In this document: one piece after another, positions 45,073-53,596 of the stretch | Layout: every line of letters starts with the position of its first letter | How positions within the stretch are numbered: the stretch's first letter is position 1 | Assembly (NCBI GenBank): GCA_017405805.1 | Contig: JAFQZU010000018.1 | Coordinates: forward strand, 1-64,000 | DNA length: 64,000 bases | Origin: Lachnospiraceae bacterium | Lineage (GTDB): Bacteria; Bacillota; Clostridia; Lachnospirales; Lachnospiraceae | Reading direction: 5' to 3' | Notes under the pieces: generated by a model | Databases searched by the model: none | Seen by the model: only the letters and a program-made list of their open reading frames with translations | Told to the model about the DNA's origin: nothing | Position numbers and translations under genes: made by a program

Positions 45073-46518
45073 ATGAACATCTCAGAGAGAAGAAACAGCA
45101 GAATCATCGACGGCATGACGTTCGGGTTTTCCGCAGCGCTCTTTTTCGCCAGCTTTGCGGGGGCGGTGTACACGGGGACCCTGGCCTCCCTTCCCAGGGA
45201 TTTTTTCAGGATCCTGACCACGCCGGGCCCTTTGGTGACGGATTATTTCGCGATCGGCAGCATGCCGGCCGCCTTTTTGAACGCGAGCCTGTGCGGGTTC
45301 CTGGTGGGATCCTTTATGTTCCTGCTGCCGGGTCCGTCGCACGTGAATACGCTGGCGGGCTATTTTCTCGTCATCGCCCACGCCTTCTACGGGCTCAATC
45401 TCCTCAATATGCTCCCCTGCTTCGCGGCGCCGTTCCTGTATCTGCACGTCAAAAATCTCGACTACAACGAAAACCTGCACGTGTGCATGTTTGCCACCTG
45501 CTTCAGTCCCTTCGTGAGTGAACTCTTATTCCGCTATACCCAGGGCAGCGCCTTTGTCCAGGGCAGAGTGTCGGTCACCTTCAAGGGCCTTGTGCTCACG
45601 CTTTTGTTCATGCTGGTCCTGGCCTTCGTGGCCCCGGCGGTCCTGCCCGGCGTAAAGGCCTGGCACAAGGGCTACAATCTGTACAACGGCGGTCTCGCCT
45701 ACGGCCTCCTCGGATTTCTCCTCTTTAATTTTATGTACAGGACCATGGGCGTGGAGGCGCCGGGGGTACTGGAGGTATCCAACCCCGTCTACGAGAACTT
45801 CGGCAGATCCTATCATGTGTTCGGAAACATCTTTTTCCTGCTCCTGTTCGCCCTGTGCACGCTGGCCGGCTGGATCCTGAACGGGAGGAGCTTTCAGGGC
45901 CTGGGGCACCTGTTCAAGGACACCGGATACCAGAGCAATTTCGCGCAAAAATACGGTATGCCCCTGTGCCTGATCAACACGGGACTCTACGGCGCGCTGT
46001 TCCTTTTATATGTGGATGCCGCGATCATCTTTACGGACGGGGCGGGCTTTACGGGACCGACCTTCGGCGTGATCTTCGCCGCCCTGACCTTTACGGCCAT
46101 GGGGCAGCACGTGCGGAATGTGTGGCCCATCTTCCTGGGATATCCCCTTCTGGCCGCCATCGCCTTTTTGTTCAACCTCCTCATAGGGGGCGACAGCAGC
46201 TGGACCATCTCGACCCAGGCCTACATCAACAGCGTAGCCTTCGCCACGGGATTGTGTCCCCTGGTGGGCCGCTACGGCAACCGCGCAGGCCTTGCCGCGG
46301 GCGCCCTGTGCGCGTCGCTCTGCACGGCCACCTCGGCCCTGCACGGCGGCCTGATGCTCTACAACGGCGGGTTTACCACGGGCATCGCGGCGCTGATCCT
46401 GCTTCCGATCCTGGAGCAGTATATCAAAAAGCCTCGCGAGCATATGAAACAGTACATCAATCTGCGGGATATGATCACCGTCAACGACACCGCGACGCGG
46501 GACGACGGGAAAAGCTGA
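45073..46518 (+). CDS. DUF1576 membrane protein
   Basis: About 12 membrane segments make up nearly the whole 481 residues. The order and the motifs NPVYENFGRSYHVFGNI, FAQKYGMPLCLINTG and GGDSSWTISTQAYINSVAFATGLCP match the DUF1576 family, which is found mostly in Clostridia and has no assigned role. The duplicated plan suggests a transporter. The start at 45073 follows AAGAGGCAG. It is the last gene before a strong terminator. Confidence 0.85.
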   Translation: MNISERRNSRIIDGMTFGFSAALFFASFAGAVYTGTLASLPRDFFRILTTPGPLVTDYFAIGSMPAAFLNASLCGFLVGSFMFLLPGPSHVNTLAGYFLVIAHAFYGLNLLNMLPCFAAPFLYLHVKNLDYNENLHVCMFATCFSPFVSELLFRYTQGSAFVQGRVSVTFKGLVLTLLFMLVLAFVAPAVLPGVKAWHKGYNLYNGGLAYGLLGFLLFNFMYRTMGVEAPGVLEVSNPVYENFGRSYHVFGNIFFLLLFALCTLAGWILNGRSFQGLGHLFKDTGYQSNFAQKYGMPLCLINTGLYGALFLLYVDAAIIFTDGAGFTGPTFGVIFAALTFTAMGQHVRNVWPIFLGYPLLAAIAFLFNLLIGGDSSWTISTQAYINSVAFATGLCPLVGRYGNRAGLAAGALCASLCTATSALHGGLMLYNGGFTTGIAALILLPILEQYIKKPREHMKQYINLRDMITVNDTATRDDGKS

Positions 46519-46558
46519 AACAGGACAGTTTAAGCCTCTGTGCGGGGAATGCCTTCGG

Positions 46559-46582
46559 GCCCCTGTACAGGGGCTTTTTTTG
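46559..46582 (+). terminator. Intrinsic terminator after DUF1576 gene
   Basis: GCCCCTGTACAGGGGC (46559-46574) is a perfect palindrome followed by TTTTTTT. Confidence 0.93.
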
Positions 46583-46646
46583 CGCCCTGGGAGGGCCTGA
46601 TAGGATGAGGTGGCACAATATCAGTTAAGAAAAAATTTATTATTAG

Positions 46647-46674
46647 TTGACATGGAGTTAAGTATTGGTATAAT
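46647..46674 (+). promoter_or_regulatory. Promoter of the polyamine regulon
   Basis: TTGACA (46647-46652) and TATAAT (46669-46674) are 16 bases apart. About 90 bases of AT-rich leader, with TACAAAATTTTCAG and TTTATTATTAA, lie between this and the regulator gene and may hold its operator. Confidence 0.85.
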
Positions 46675-46766
46675 CATAAATCGGACGCAAAGTTTAGTAA
46701 TACAAAATTTTCAGTTTATTATTAAGGGCTCCGGCGTACTCGCGGGAACCGGGAGAGGCATTGGGT

Positions 46767-47321
46767 ATGGATGTCGAGAATGTCAATCAATATATAGGGA
46801 AGAGAATACGGAACCTGCGCAACCGCAACGGCCTGACCCAGCAGGAGCTGGCCGACCGCACGGAACTGACAAAGGGATTTATCTCCCAGCTGGAGCGCGG
46901 ACAGGTCTCCGCCTCCATGGTCACGCTGTTTGACCTGATCGAGTGCCTGGGGACGACGCCGGCCGAGTTCTTCCGGGAGGAAGAGGAACAGATCGTCTTT
47001 TCGGAGAACGAATACTTCGAGAAGATCGACGAGGCGGGAAACAGCCGGCAGTGGATCGTTCCGACCGCCCAGAAGTACCAGATGGAGCCGCTCCTGGTCG
47101 TGCTGCAGCCCCACGCGGGACTGGAGGAGGACAAGCCGCACAGCGGCGAGGAGTTCGGATATCTGATGAGCGGCCGCCTCAACCTGTATCTGGGAGAAAA
47201 GGTATACCACGTAAAGGCGGGGGAGAGTTTCTATTATCCCGCCACCCAGCGGCACCGGATCACCAACCCCGGGTCCAGGCCCGCAAAGTTCTTATGGATC
47301 AGCACGCCGCCCGAGTTCTGA
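46767..47321 (+). CDS. XRE-cupin regulator of polyamine uptake
   Basis: Residues 8-62 form a Cro/CI-type HTH (RNRNGLTQQELADRTELTKGFISQLERG), and residues 110-180 a cupin_2 barrel (LQPHAGLEEDKPHSGEEFGYLMSGRL...YYPATQRHRITNPG). This PuuR-like architecture binds polyamines or a related ligand in the cupin. It is first in the gene set and is followed by potABCD, so it probably autoregulates the uptake system. The ATG at 46767 is favoured over an in-frame TTG at 46761 because of the spacing to GGGAGAGG. Confidence 0.92.
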   Translation: MDVENVNQYIGKRIRNLRNRNGLTQQELADRTELTKGFISQLERGQVSASMVTLFDLIECLGTTPAEFFREEEEQIVFSENEYFEKIDEAGNSRQWIVPTAQKYQMEPLLVVLQPHAGLEEDKPHSGEEFGYLMSGRLNLYLGEKVYHVKAGESFYYPATQRHRITNPGSRPAKFLWISTPPEF

Positions 47322-47363
47322 CAAAAAGGCGCGCCACAATAAATGAAAAACGGTGGATAAAGA

Positions 47364-48806
47364 ATGGAAAACAAAGATACGATCATCGAACTGCGCAGCA
47401 TCACAAAGGAATTTGAGGACGGCTTCAAGGCTGTCGACGACTTTAACCTGGAGGTGAAAAGGGGCGAATTCGTGACCTTTCTCGGCCCCTCGGGATGCGG
47501 CAAAACAACGACGCTCCGAATGATTGCGGGGCTGGACGTGCCCACGTCGGGAGATATTCTCCTGAACGGGAAGTCCCTGATCGGGCTGCCGCCCTATAAG
47601 CGGCCCATCAACACGGTCTTTCAGCGCTACGCTCTGTTTCCGCACATGAATGTGTACCAGAATATCGCCTTCGGCCTTCGACAGAAGAAAGTCCCCAAGG
47701 ACGTGATTGACCGCAAGGTGACCCGCGTCCTGGACCTGGTGGATCTGGAGGGGTTTGAGGAGCGCGGGATCCACACCCTGTCCGGCGGACAGCAGCAGAG
47801 GATCGCGATCGCCAGAGCGCTGGTCAACGAGCCCGAGATCCTCCTTCTGGACGAGCCCCTGGGCGCGCTGGATCTCAAGATGCGCAAGGAGATGCAGCTC
47901 GAGCTCAAAAACATGCACGACCGGCTCGGGATCACCTTCATCTACGTGACGCACGACCAGGAAGAGGCGCTGACCATGTCGGACAAGATCGTCGTCATGA
48001 ACGAGGGAAAGACCCAGCAGATCGGCACGCCCGAGGACATCTACAATGAGCCGCAGAACGCTTTTGTCGCGGACTTTATCGGCGAGAGCAACATCTTCAA
48101 CGGCGTGATGACGGGGCACCTCAGAGCGCGCTTCTGCGGCGGGGAATTTGCCTGTGTGGACGATTACGAAGAGGGCACACACATCACGGCGGTCGTGCGG
48201 CCGGAGGACGTGGAGATCACCGCCCCCGAGAAGGGGACCATCGTCGGTACGGTCGATTCCGTGATCTTCAAGGGCATGCACTATGAGATCACCGTGGTCT
48301 CGGGGCGCAACGAGATGGTCATCCAGACGGTGCACAACGCGAACGTAGGAGACCGGGTCGGCATGCGGGTGGATCCCGAGAACATCCATGTCATGCTGGC
48401 GGAGGACCACACCAACCAGTTCTATGCCGATATCAACAAGGACTTCCGTCTCGAGTTCAACGGCCATCATCTGGACACGAGCCTCACCAAGATCATCCGC
48501 GGCAGCAGACGTCTGGAGGACGGCAGGATCGTGGACAGCAGCGGCGAGACCATAGAGCCCTCCAGGATCCGGATCCTGGTATCCATCCAGCCGGACGACA
48601 TCGACATGACCGACGATCAGGATAAGGGGCTCATCCAGGGAACGATCAGCAACCTGATCTACAAGGGCGACCACTACAGCTACGTCATCCACACGGAGCT
48701 GGAGCAGGATTTTGTCGTCAACGACGAGTACCTTTGGAACATGGACGACCGCGTCAGCCTGATGATGCCCGTCGACAAGATGAAGTTCTCACTTCGCAGG
48801 AAGTGA
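47364..48806 (+). CDS. potA: Spermidine/putrescine ABC transporter ATPase
   Basis: Walker A is GPSGCGKTTTLR, signature LSGGQQQRIAIAR, Walker B ILLLDEPLGALD and the H-loop YVTHDQEEALTMS. After the ATPase comes a TOBE domain (TIVGTVDSVIFKGMHYEI). At 480 residues it is about 110 longer than usual PotA. The extra part contains a charged insert (about 350-415) and a second TOBE-like segment GTISNLIYKGDHYSYVIH. The extra regulatory domain could bind a second ligand. Confidence 0.95.
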   Translation: MENKDTIIELRSITKEFEDGFKAVDDFNLEVKRGEFVTFLGPSGCGKTTTLRMIAGLDVPTSGDILLNGKSLIGLPPYKRPINTVFQRYALFPHMNVYQNIAFGLRQKKVPKDVIDRKVTRVLDLVDLEGFEERGIHTLSGGQQQRIAIARALVNEPEILLLDEPLGALDLKMRKEMQLELKNMHDRLGITFIYVTHDQEEALTMSDKIVVMNEGKTQQIGTPEDIYNEPQNAFVADFIGESNIFNGVMTGHLRARFCGGEFACVDDYEEGTHITAVVRPEDVEITAPEKGTIVGTVDSVIFKGMHYEITVVSGRNEMVIQTVHNANVGDRVGMRVDPENIHVMLAEDHTNQFYADINKDFRLEFNGHHLDTSLTKIIRGSRRLEDGRIVDSSGETIEPSRIRILVSIQPDDIDMTDDQDKGLIQGTISNLIYKGDHYSYVIHTELEQDFVVNDEYLWNMDDRVSLMMPVDKMKFSLRRK

Positions 48807-48825
48807 TCAGACCCGGGAGATTACA

Positions 48826-49611
48826 ATGAGCTTTTCCAGAAAAAGTCTTGGCATTCCGTATGCCGTTTTTCTTTTGATCTTCGTGGCGGCGCCTCTGATC
48901 GTGCTCGTGTTCTACGCGTTCACGAACGGACAGGGGCAGTTCACCATGCATAACCTCAGCAGCTTTTTCAGCGATCCCAATACGCTGGGAACACTCTTCT
49001 ACAGCTTTGCCATCGCCTGTGTGACCACGGCGGTCTGCCTTCTTCTGGCCTACCCGGTCGCCTACATCCTGGCGATGAGCACCATACCCGCCAAAAGCGT
49101 GGTCCTCATGCTGTTCGTCCTTCCCATGTGGATCAATTTCTCCCTGCGCATCACGGCGCTGAAGGAGATCCTGAACGTGCTGGAGGGAAACCTGGCCATG
49201 CATCCCTTCCTGAATGCGGTCATCGGCATGACCTATGACTTCCTGCCCTTTATGATCCTGCCGCTGTTCACGACCATCTCCAAGCTGGACGGCGCCCTGC
49301 GGGAAGCGGCCATGGACCTTGGCGCGGACAGTCTGCGCACCTTTTTGCAGATCACCCTCCCGCTCTCGGTCCCCGGCATCATCAGCGGCGTATCCATGGT
49401 GTTCCTGCCGGCCATGACCAACTACGTGGTGCTGGATATGCTGTACAACAGCACGTATATCATGGGAAGCCTGATCGGGAGCTATTTTGCCGCCTACAAC
49501 TGGCACGGCGGATCGATGATCTCCCTGATCCTGCTGGCCCTGATCTGCCTGTTCACGCTCCTGACGGGAGGCGGCGAAGAGGAGACGGCGAGAGGAGGTG
49601 CCCTGCTTTGA
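48826..49611 (+). CDS. potB: Spermidine/putrescine ABC permease PotB
   Basis: Six predicted membrane helices and the coupling motif REAAMDLGADSLRTFLQITLPLSVPGIISG are the signature of MetI-like permeases. It forms the channel with PotC. Its stop overlaps the potC start. Confidence 0.94.
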   Translation: MSFSRKSLGIPYAVFLLIFVAAPLIVLVFYAFTNGQGQFTMHNLSSFFSDPNTLGTLFYSFAIACVTTAVCLLLAYPVAYILAMSTIPAKSVVLMLFVLPMWINFSLRITALKEILNVLEGNLAMHPFLNAVIGMTYDFLPFMILPLFTTISKLDGALREAAMDLGADSLRTFLQITLPLSVPGIISGVSMVFLPAMTNYVVLDMLYNSTYIMGSLIGSYFAAYNWHGGSMISLILLALICLFTLLTGGGEEETARGGALL

Positions 49612-50456
49612 ATAAAAAGAATAAGACCGCCGCGGACGCGGCGCGCGTTCTCTTCCTCGTCCTGGTGCTGGCGTTTTTGTATCTGCCCATCCTTCTGCTG
49701 GCTTTTTACAGCTTTACCGGCTCCACGCATATCGGCGCGGTGCGCGGTTTTTCCCTGCAGAATTATGTGACGCTGTTTACGACGTCCGAGCTGACCGACA
49801 TGATCCTTGGTACAATCCTGCTGGCTCTGGGCTCGGCCTTCATCGCCACTATCCTCGGGACCATGGGAGCCATCGGGGCCTTTTATTCCAGGCGCGGCGT
49901 GAACGCTTTCATCACTTCCCTCAACCAGGTCCCCGTCGTCAATGCGGACGTGGTGACCGGCTTCTCCACCTGCATCCTGCTGGTGGTCGTGCTGCACATC
50001 AGCAAGGATTCCTACATCCCGCTGGTGGCGGGACACGTGACGCTCTGTGCGCCTTTTGTGTTCCTGTCGGTCATGCCCAGGATCAAGCAGATGGATCCCA
50101 GCATCTACGAGGCGGCGCTGGATCTGGGCGCGACGCCATTTATCGCGCTGCGCGACATCGTGATCCCGCAGATCGTGCCGGGCATCATCTCCGGCTTCGC
50201 GCTGGCCGTCACGCTGTCGCTGGATGACTATTTTATCGCCACTTACACAAAGCCCGCGACCTTTGACACGATCAGCACCTATGTGGTCAACGCGACCAAG
50301 GGCGCGCAGACCTCGATCAAGACGGCGCTGTGGGCGCTCTCCACGGTGATCTTCGTGATCGTCGTACTGATCGTGCTGGGCATGAATATCCGCTCCATGC
50401 GGGCGGAGAAGGCACGCCTGGAGAACAGTGTAAGGAGAGGAGGCGCCAATGTTTAA
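49608..50456 (+). CDS. potC: Spermidine/putrescine ABC permease PotC
   Basis: The MetI-like permease has six helices and the coupling motif YEAALDLGATPFIALRDIVIPQIVPGIISG. Translation starts at a TTG (49608) with AGAGGAGG at good spacing; the stop codon of potB overlaps the TTG. The end overlaps potD by eight bases. Confidence 0.94.
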   Translation: MNKKNKTAADAARVLFLVLVLAFLYLPILLLAFYSFTGSTHIGAVRGFSLQNYVTLFTTSELTDMILGTILLALGSAFIATILGTMGAIGAFYSRRGVNAFITSLNQVPVVNADVVTGFSTCILLVVVLHISKDSYIPLVAGHVTLCAPFVFLSVMPRIKQMDPSIYEAALDLGATPFIALRDIVIPQIVPGIISGFALAVTLSLDDYFIATYTKPATFDTISTYVVNATKGAQTSIKTALWALSTVIFVIVVLIVLGMNIRSMRAEKARLENSVRRGGANV

Positions 50457-51972
50457 TAGACATCGCAGAAGTCTGTTTGCAGTATTGGCCGCGGTCCTCA
50501 TCCCCGCGGCGGCGGCCGGGTCCGTCCTTCCCGCCCGGGCGGCCCAGGAAAAGCCGGACAGGATCGTGCTCCGGGTCTGCAACTGGGAGGAATATATCGA
50601 CCTGGGCGACTGGGACGAGGAGGAGACGATCGAGCTCCCCTCGGGCGATATCATCGGCGAGAACAACATGGTGGAGGACTTTGAGGAATGGTACGAGGAG
50701 ACGTACGGCACGGAGGTCAAAGTCGAATATTCCACCTTCGGCACCAATGAGGATCTCTACAACACCCTGACCCTGGGCGACGTGTACGACCTGGTCTGTC
50801 CCTCCGAATACATGATCATGAAGCTGATGGCGGAAGACCAGCTGGTGCCATTGTCCGAGGACTTTTTTGACGAGTCGCAGGAGAATAATTTCTATATCCG
50901 CGGCGTCTCCCCCTACATCCGGAACATCTTCGAGACCAAGGGGATCGGCGGCGAGTACTGGTCCAAATACGCGGCCGGGTACATGTGGGGGGTCACCGGC
51001 ATCGTATACAATCCGGAGGAGGTGACGGAGGAACAGGCCTCCACCTGGGACATCCTGACCAACCCGGACTTCGAGCGGCAGGTGACGATCAAGGACAGCG
51101 TGCGAGAGGCCTATTTTGCCGCGGTGGGCGCCATCAAGTCGGACCTGCTCACCTCGGAGGAATTCCGCGGGGATCCCGACTACGCACAGCGCCTGGAGGA
51201 CGAGATGAACGACACGTCCCCGGAGATGATCGCACAGGTGCAGGACTACCTCAAGCGGGTCAAGGACAACGTTTACTCCTTTGAGACGGACGCCGGGAAG
51301 GCCGACATGATCACGGGCAAGGTGGTCGCCAATTACCAGTGGTCCGGCGACGCCGTCTACACCATGGACCAGGCGGACGAGGACGACTTCGAGCTGGCCT
51401 TCGCGGTGCCGGAGGAGAGCACGGACATCTATTTTGACGGATGGGTCATGCTCAAGAGAGGGATCGGGAACGACCCGGCCCGGCAGCACGCGGCAGAGGC
51501 CTTCATCAACTTTGTTTCCAGGCCGGACAACGCGATCCGGAACATGTACTACATCGGCTACACATCCGTACTGTCCGGCGGGGACGACCCGCGGATCTTC
51601 GAGTACGCCGACTACAACTACGGCGCGGAGGAGGACGAGGAGGACGTCGTCGATTACGATCTGTCCTATTTCTTTGCGGACGGAGACGGCGCCGGGGAGG
51701 AAGAGGACGAATATGTGATCTCGGCTCCCGCGGACCAGGTCAACCGGCAGCTGTCGGCGGCCTACCCGCCCGAGGACGTGATCGACCGCTCCTGCATCAT
51801 GGTCTACTTCAACGAGGAGCAGAACGCGCTGATCAACCAGATGTGGATCAACGTGCGCTGCTTCAGCATCCGGGAGGTTCCCGTGTGGGGATGGCTCCTG
51901 GCGCTGCTTGCGGCGGCCGCGATCGCGGCGATGGCCGCACAGCGGTTCAAGCTCCTGAAAGCTTCCAAATAA
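50449..51972 (+). CDS. potD: Polyamine-binding protein PotD with C-terminal membrane anchor
   Basis: The protein has a Sec signal peptide without a lipobox, a PotD-type binding fold (VCNWEEYIDLGDW, YDLVCPSEYMIMKLM, WSGDAVYTMDQA, YFDGWVMLKRG), an acidic insert around residues 385-425 and a C-terminal helix (about 477-500, WGWLLALLAAAAIAAMAAQ) followed by positive residues. Gram-positive PotD is normally a lipoprotein; here a C-terminal membrane helix probably replaces the lipid. At 507 residues it is about 150 longer than usual. Confidence 0.92.
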   Translation: MFNRHRRSLFAVLAAVLIPAAAAGSVLPARAAQEKPDRIVLRVCNWEEYIDLGDWDEEETIELPSGDIIGENNMVEDFEEWYEETYGTEVKVEYSTFGTNEDLYNTLTLGDVYDLVCPSEYMIMKLMAEDQLVPLSEDFFDESQENNFYIRGVSPYIRNIFETKGIGGEYWSKYAAGYMWGVTGIVYNPEEVTEEQASTWDILTNPDFERQVTIKDSVREAYFAAVGAIKSDLLTSEEFRGDPDYAQRLEDEMNDTSPEMIAQVQDYLKRVKDNVYSFETDAGKADMITGKVVANYQWSGDAVYTMDQADEDDFELAFAVPEESTDIYFDGWVMLKRGIGNDPARQHAAEAFINFVSRPDNAIRNMYYIGYTSVLSGGDDPRIFEYADYNYGAEEDEEDVVDYDLSYFFADGDGAGEEEDEYVISAPADQVNRQLSAAYPPEDVIDRSCIMVYFNEEQNALINQMWINVRCFSIREVPVWGWLLALLAAAAIAAMAAQRFKLLKASK

Positions 51973-51986
51973 AACGGCCGGCAAAC

Positions 51987-52023
51987 GGGGCACTCGCATA
52001 AAAACTGCGGGTGCTCCTTTTTT
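51987..52023 (+). terminator. Intrinsic terminator after potD
   Basis: GGGGCACTCGCA (51987-51998) pairs with TGCGGGTGCTCC (52006-52017) over most of its length and is followed by TTTTTT. Confidence 0.87.
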
Positions 52024-52073
52024 CGGCCTCTTTCGTGTTAATAATATAACGTGTGATTAGTGCGGAAAAGCGG

Positions 52074-52197
52074 TTGACAGGCCCTTTTGAATAAGATATA
52101 AAGTTAATAAGCAAATAGTTCGCATGCGAACTATAATCAATAGTAAGGGTTTCTTGACATGTGCTGTGCGCCTTATGGGGATGGGGCACACAGCACA
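52074..52197 (+). promoter_or_regulatory. Thiolase promoter, operator and leader hairpin
   Basis: TTGACA (52074-52079) and TATAAA (52097-52102) are 17 bases apart. ATAGTTCGCATGCGAACTAT at 52115-52134 is a perfect 20-bp palindrome just after the expected start, of the type bound by MarR-family repressors. A hairpin TGTGCTGTGC/GCACACAGCACA at 52160-52197 lies in the leader before the ribosome site AGGAGG. Confidence 0.82.
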
Positions 52198-52223
52198 AAC
52201 TGAAAACACGCAGGAGGTAATTT

Positions 52224-53402
52224 ATGGCAAGAAAAGTCGTACTGGCAGGTGCATGCAGAACCCCCATCGGCAAGATGGGCGGCGCGCTCTCCAATGTTCC
52301 CGCTCCCGAACTCGGAGCGATCGTAATCCGTGAAGCGCTTAACCGCGCAGGCGTAAAGCCCGAGCAGGTCGACGAAGTGATGTTCGGCTGCGTCATCCAG
52401 GCCGGTCAGGGCCAGAACGTGGCGCGTCAGGCTTCCATCAAGGCAGGCCTTCCCGTGGAAGTGCCGGCAGTGACCATCAACGTCGTCTGCGGTTCCGGTC
52501 TTGACTGCGTAAACCAGGCAGCCGAGATGATCATCAGCGGCAACGCCGATATCGTCGTGGCAGGCGGTACGGAGAACATGTCCATGGCTCCGTTCGCGGC
52601 AATGAAGGCTCGCTTCGGCTACCGCATGAACAACGGCGTTCTGGTCGACACCATGGTCAACGACGCACTTTGGGACGCATTCAACAACTATCACATGATC
52701 CAGACCGCTGACAACGTAGCAGCCAAGTGGGGCCTGACCCGCGAAGAGCTGGATGTCTTCTCCGCGGAATCCCAGAACAGGGCTGTAGCAGCGCAGAAGA
52801 GCAACCGTTTCGCAGAAGAGATCGTGCCCGTCACCATCAAGACCAAGAAGGGCGAAGTGGTCGTGGACACGGACGAAGGTCCCCGCGAGGGCGTGACCCC
52901 CGAGAGCCTCGGCAAGCTCAGAGCCATCAACAAGGACGGCGTGACCACCGCAGGCAATGCCTCCAGCATCAATGACGGCGCTGCGGCCATCGTCGTAATG
53001 AGCGAAGAGAAGGCGAAGGAACTCGGCGTGAAGCCCATGGCGACGTGGGTGACCGGCGCGCTGGGCGGCGTAGATCCCAGCATCATGGGCGTAGGTCCCG
53101 TCGCTGCCGTGAAGAAGGTCTTCGCGCGCACGGGCTGGAAGACAGAGGATATCGACCTGATCGAGGCGAACGAGGCGTTTGCGGCGCAGTCCGTCGCGGT
53201 CGGCAAGGAGCTCGGCTTTGACAGGGCCATCCTGAACGTGAACGGCGGCGCGATCGCGCTGGGCCATCCCGTGGGATGCTCGGGCGCCCGTATCCTGGTG
53301 ACCCTCCTTCACGAGATGGAGAAGAGAGATGCCAAGAAGGGTCTCGCCACACTCTGCATCGGCGGCGGAATGGGATGCGTCGCGCTGGTAGAGAGAGACT
53401 GA
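52224..53402 (+). CDS. thlA: Acetyl-CoA acetyltransferase (thiolase)
   Basis: The 392 residues carry the acylation cysteine in [14 protein letters not shown] (Cys88), [10 protein letters not shown], the active His in [17 protein letters not shown], and the second Cys in CIGGGMGC. It condenses two acetyl-CoA molecules to acetoacetyl-CoA, usually the first step of butyrate formation in these bacteria. No crt, bcd or hbd genes are nearby, so it stands alone. Its strong promoter, C-ending codons and operator fit a highly expressed, regulated gene. Confidence 0.96.
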   Translation: MARKVVLAGACRTPIGKMGGALSNVPAPELGAIVIREALNRAGVKPEQVDEVMFGCVIQAGQGQNVARQASIKAGLPVEVPAVTINVVCGSGLDCVNQAAEMIISGNADIVVAGGTENMSMAPFAAMKARFGYRMNNGVLVDTMVNDALWDAFNNYHMIQTADNVAAKWGLTREELDVFSAESQNRAVAAQKSNRFAEEIVPVTIKTKKGEVVVDTDEGPREGVTPESLGKLRAINKDGVTTAGNASSINDGAAAIVVMSEEKAKELGVKPMATWVTGALGGVDPSIMGVGPVAAVKKVFARTGWKTEDIDLIEANEAFAAQSVAVGKELGFDRAILNVNGGAIALGHPVGCSGARILVTLLHEMEKRDAKKGLATLCIGGGMGCVALVERD

Positions 53403-53487
53403 TCGAATGGACTTTCCGGCGGGGATGGGGTGAAAACCTGATGGAAAGTATAGTTCCTCGTTTTTTCTGAAAATACAGTATTGCGGG

Positions 53488-53521
53488 AAAACCGTTCCGG
53501 AGGAATCCGGGACGGTTTTTT
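53488..53521 (+). terminator. Intrinsic terminator after thiolase
   Basis: AAAACCGT(T)CC and GG(G)ACGGTTTT form a stem between 53487 and 53520, ending in TTTTTT. Confidence 0.9.
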
Positions 53522-53596
53522 CGCGTCAAAATATCGGGATTGTGGTATACTTTACATGATTCAGTACTGTTTAGACTATGTCGGCAAGAGGTGTTT

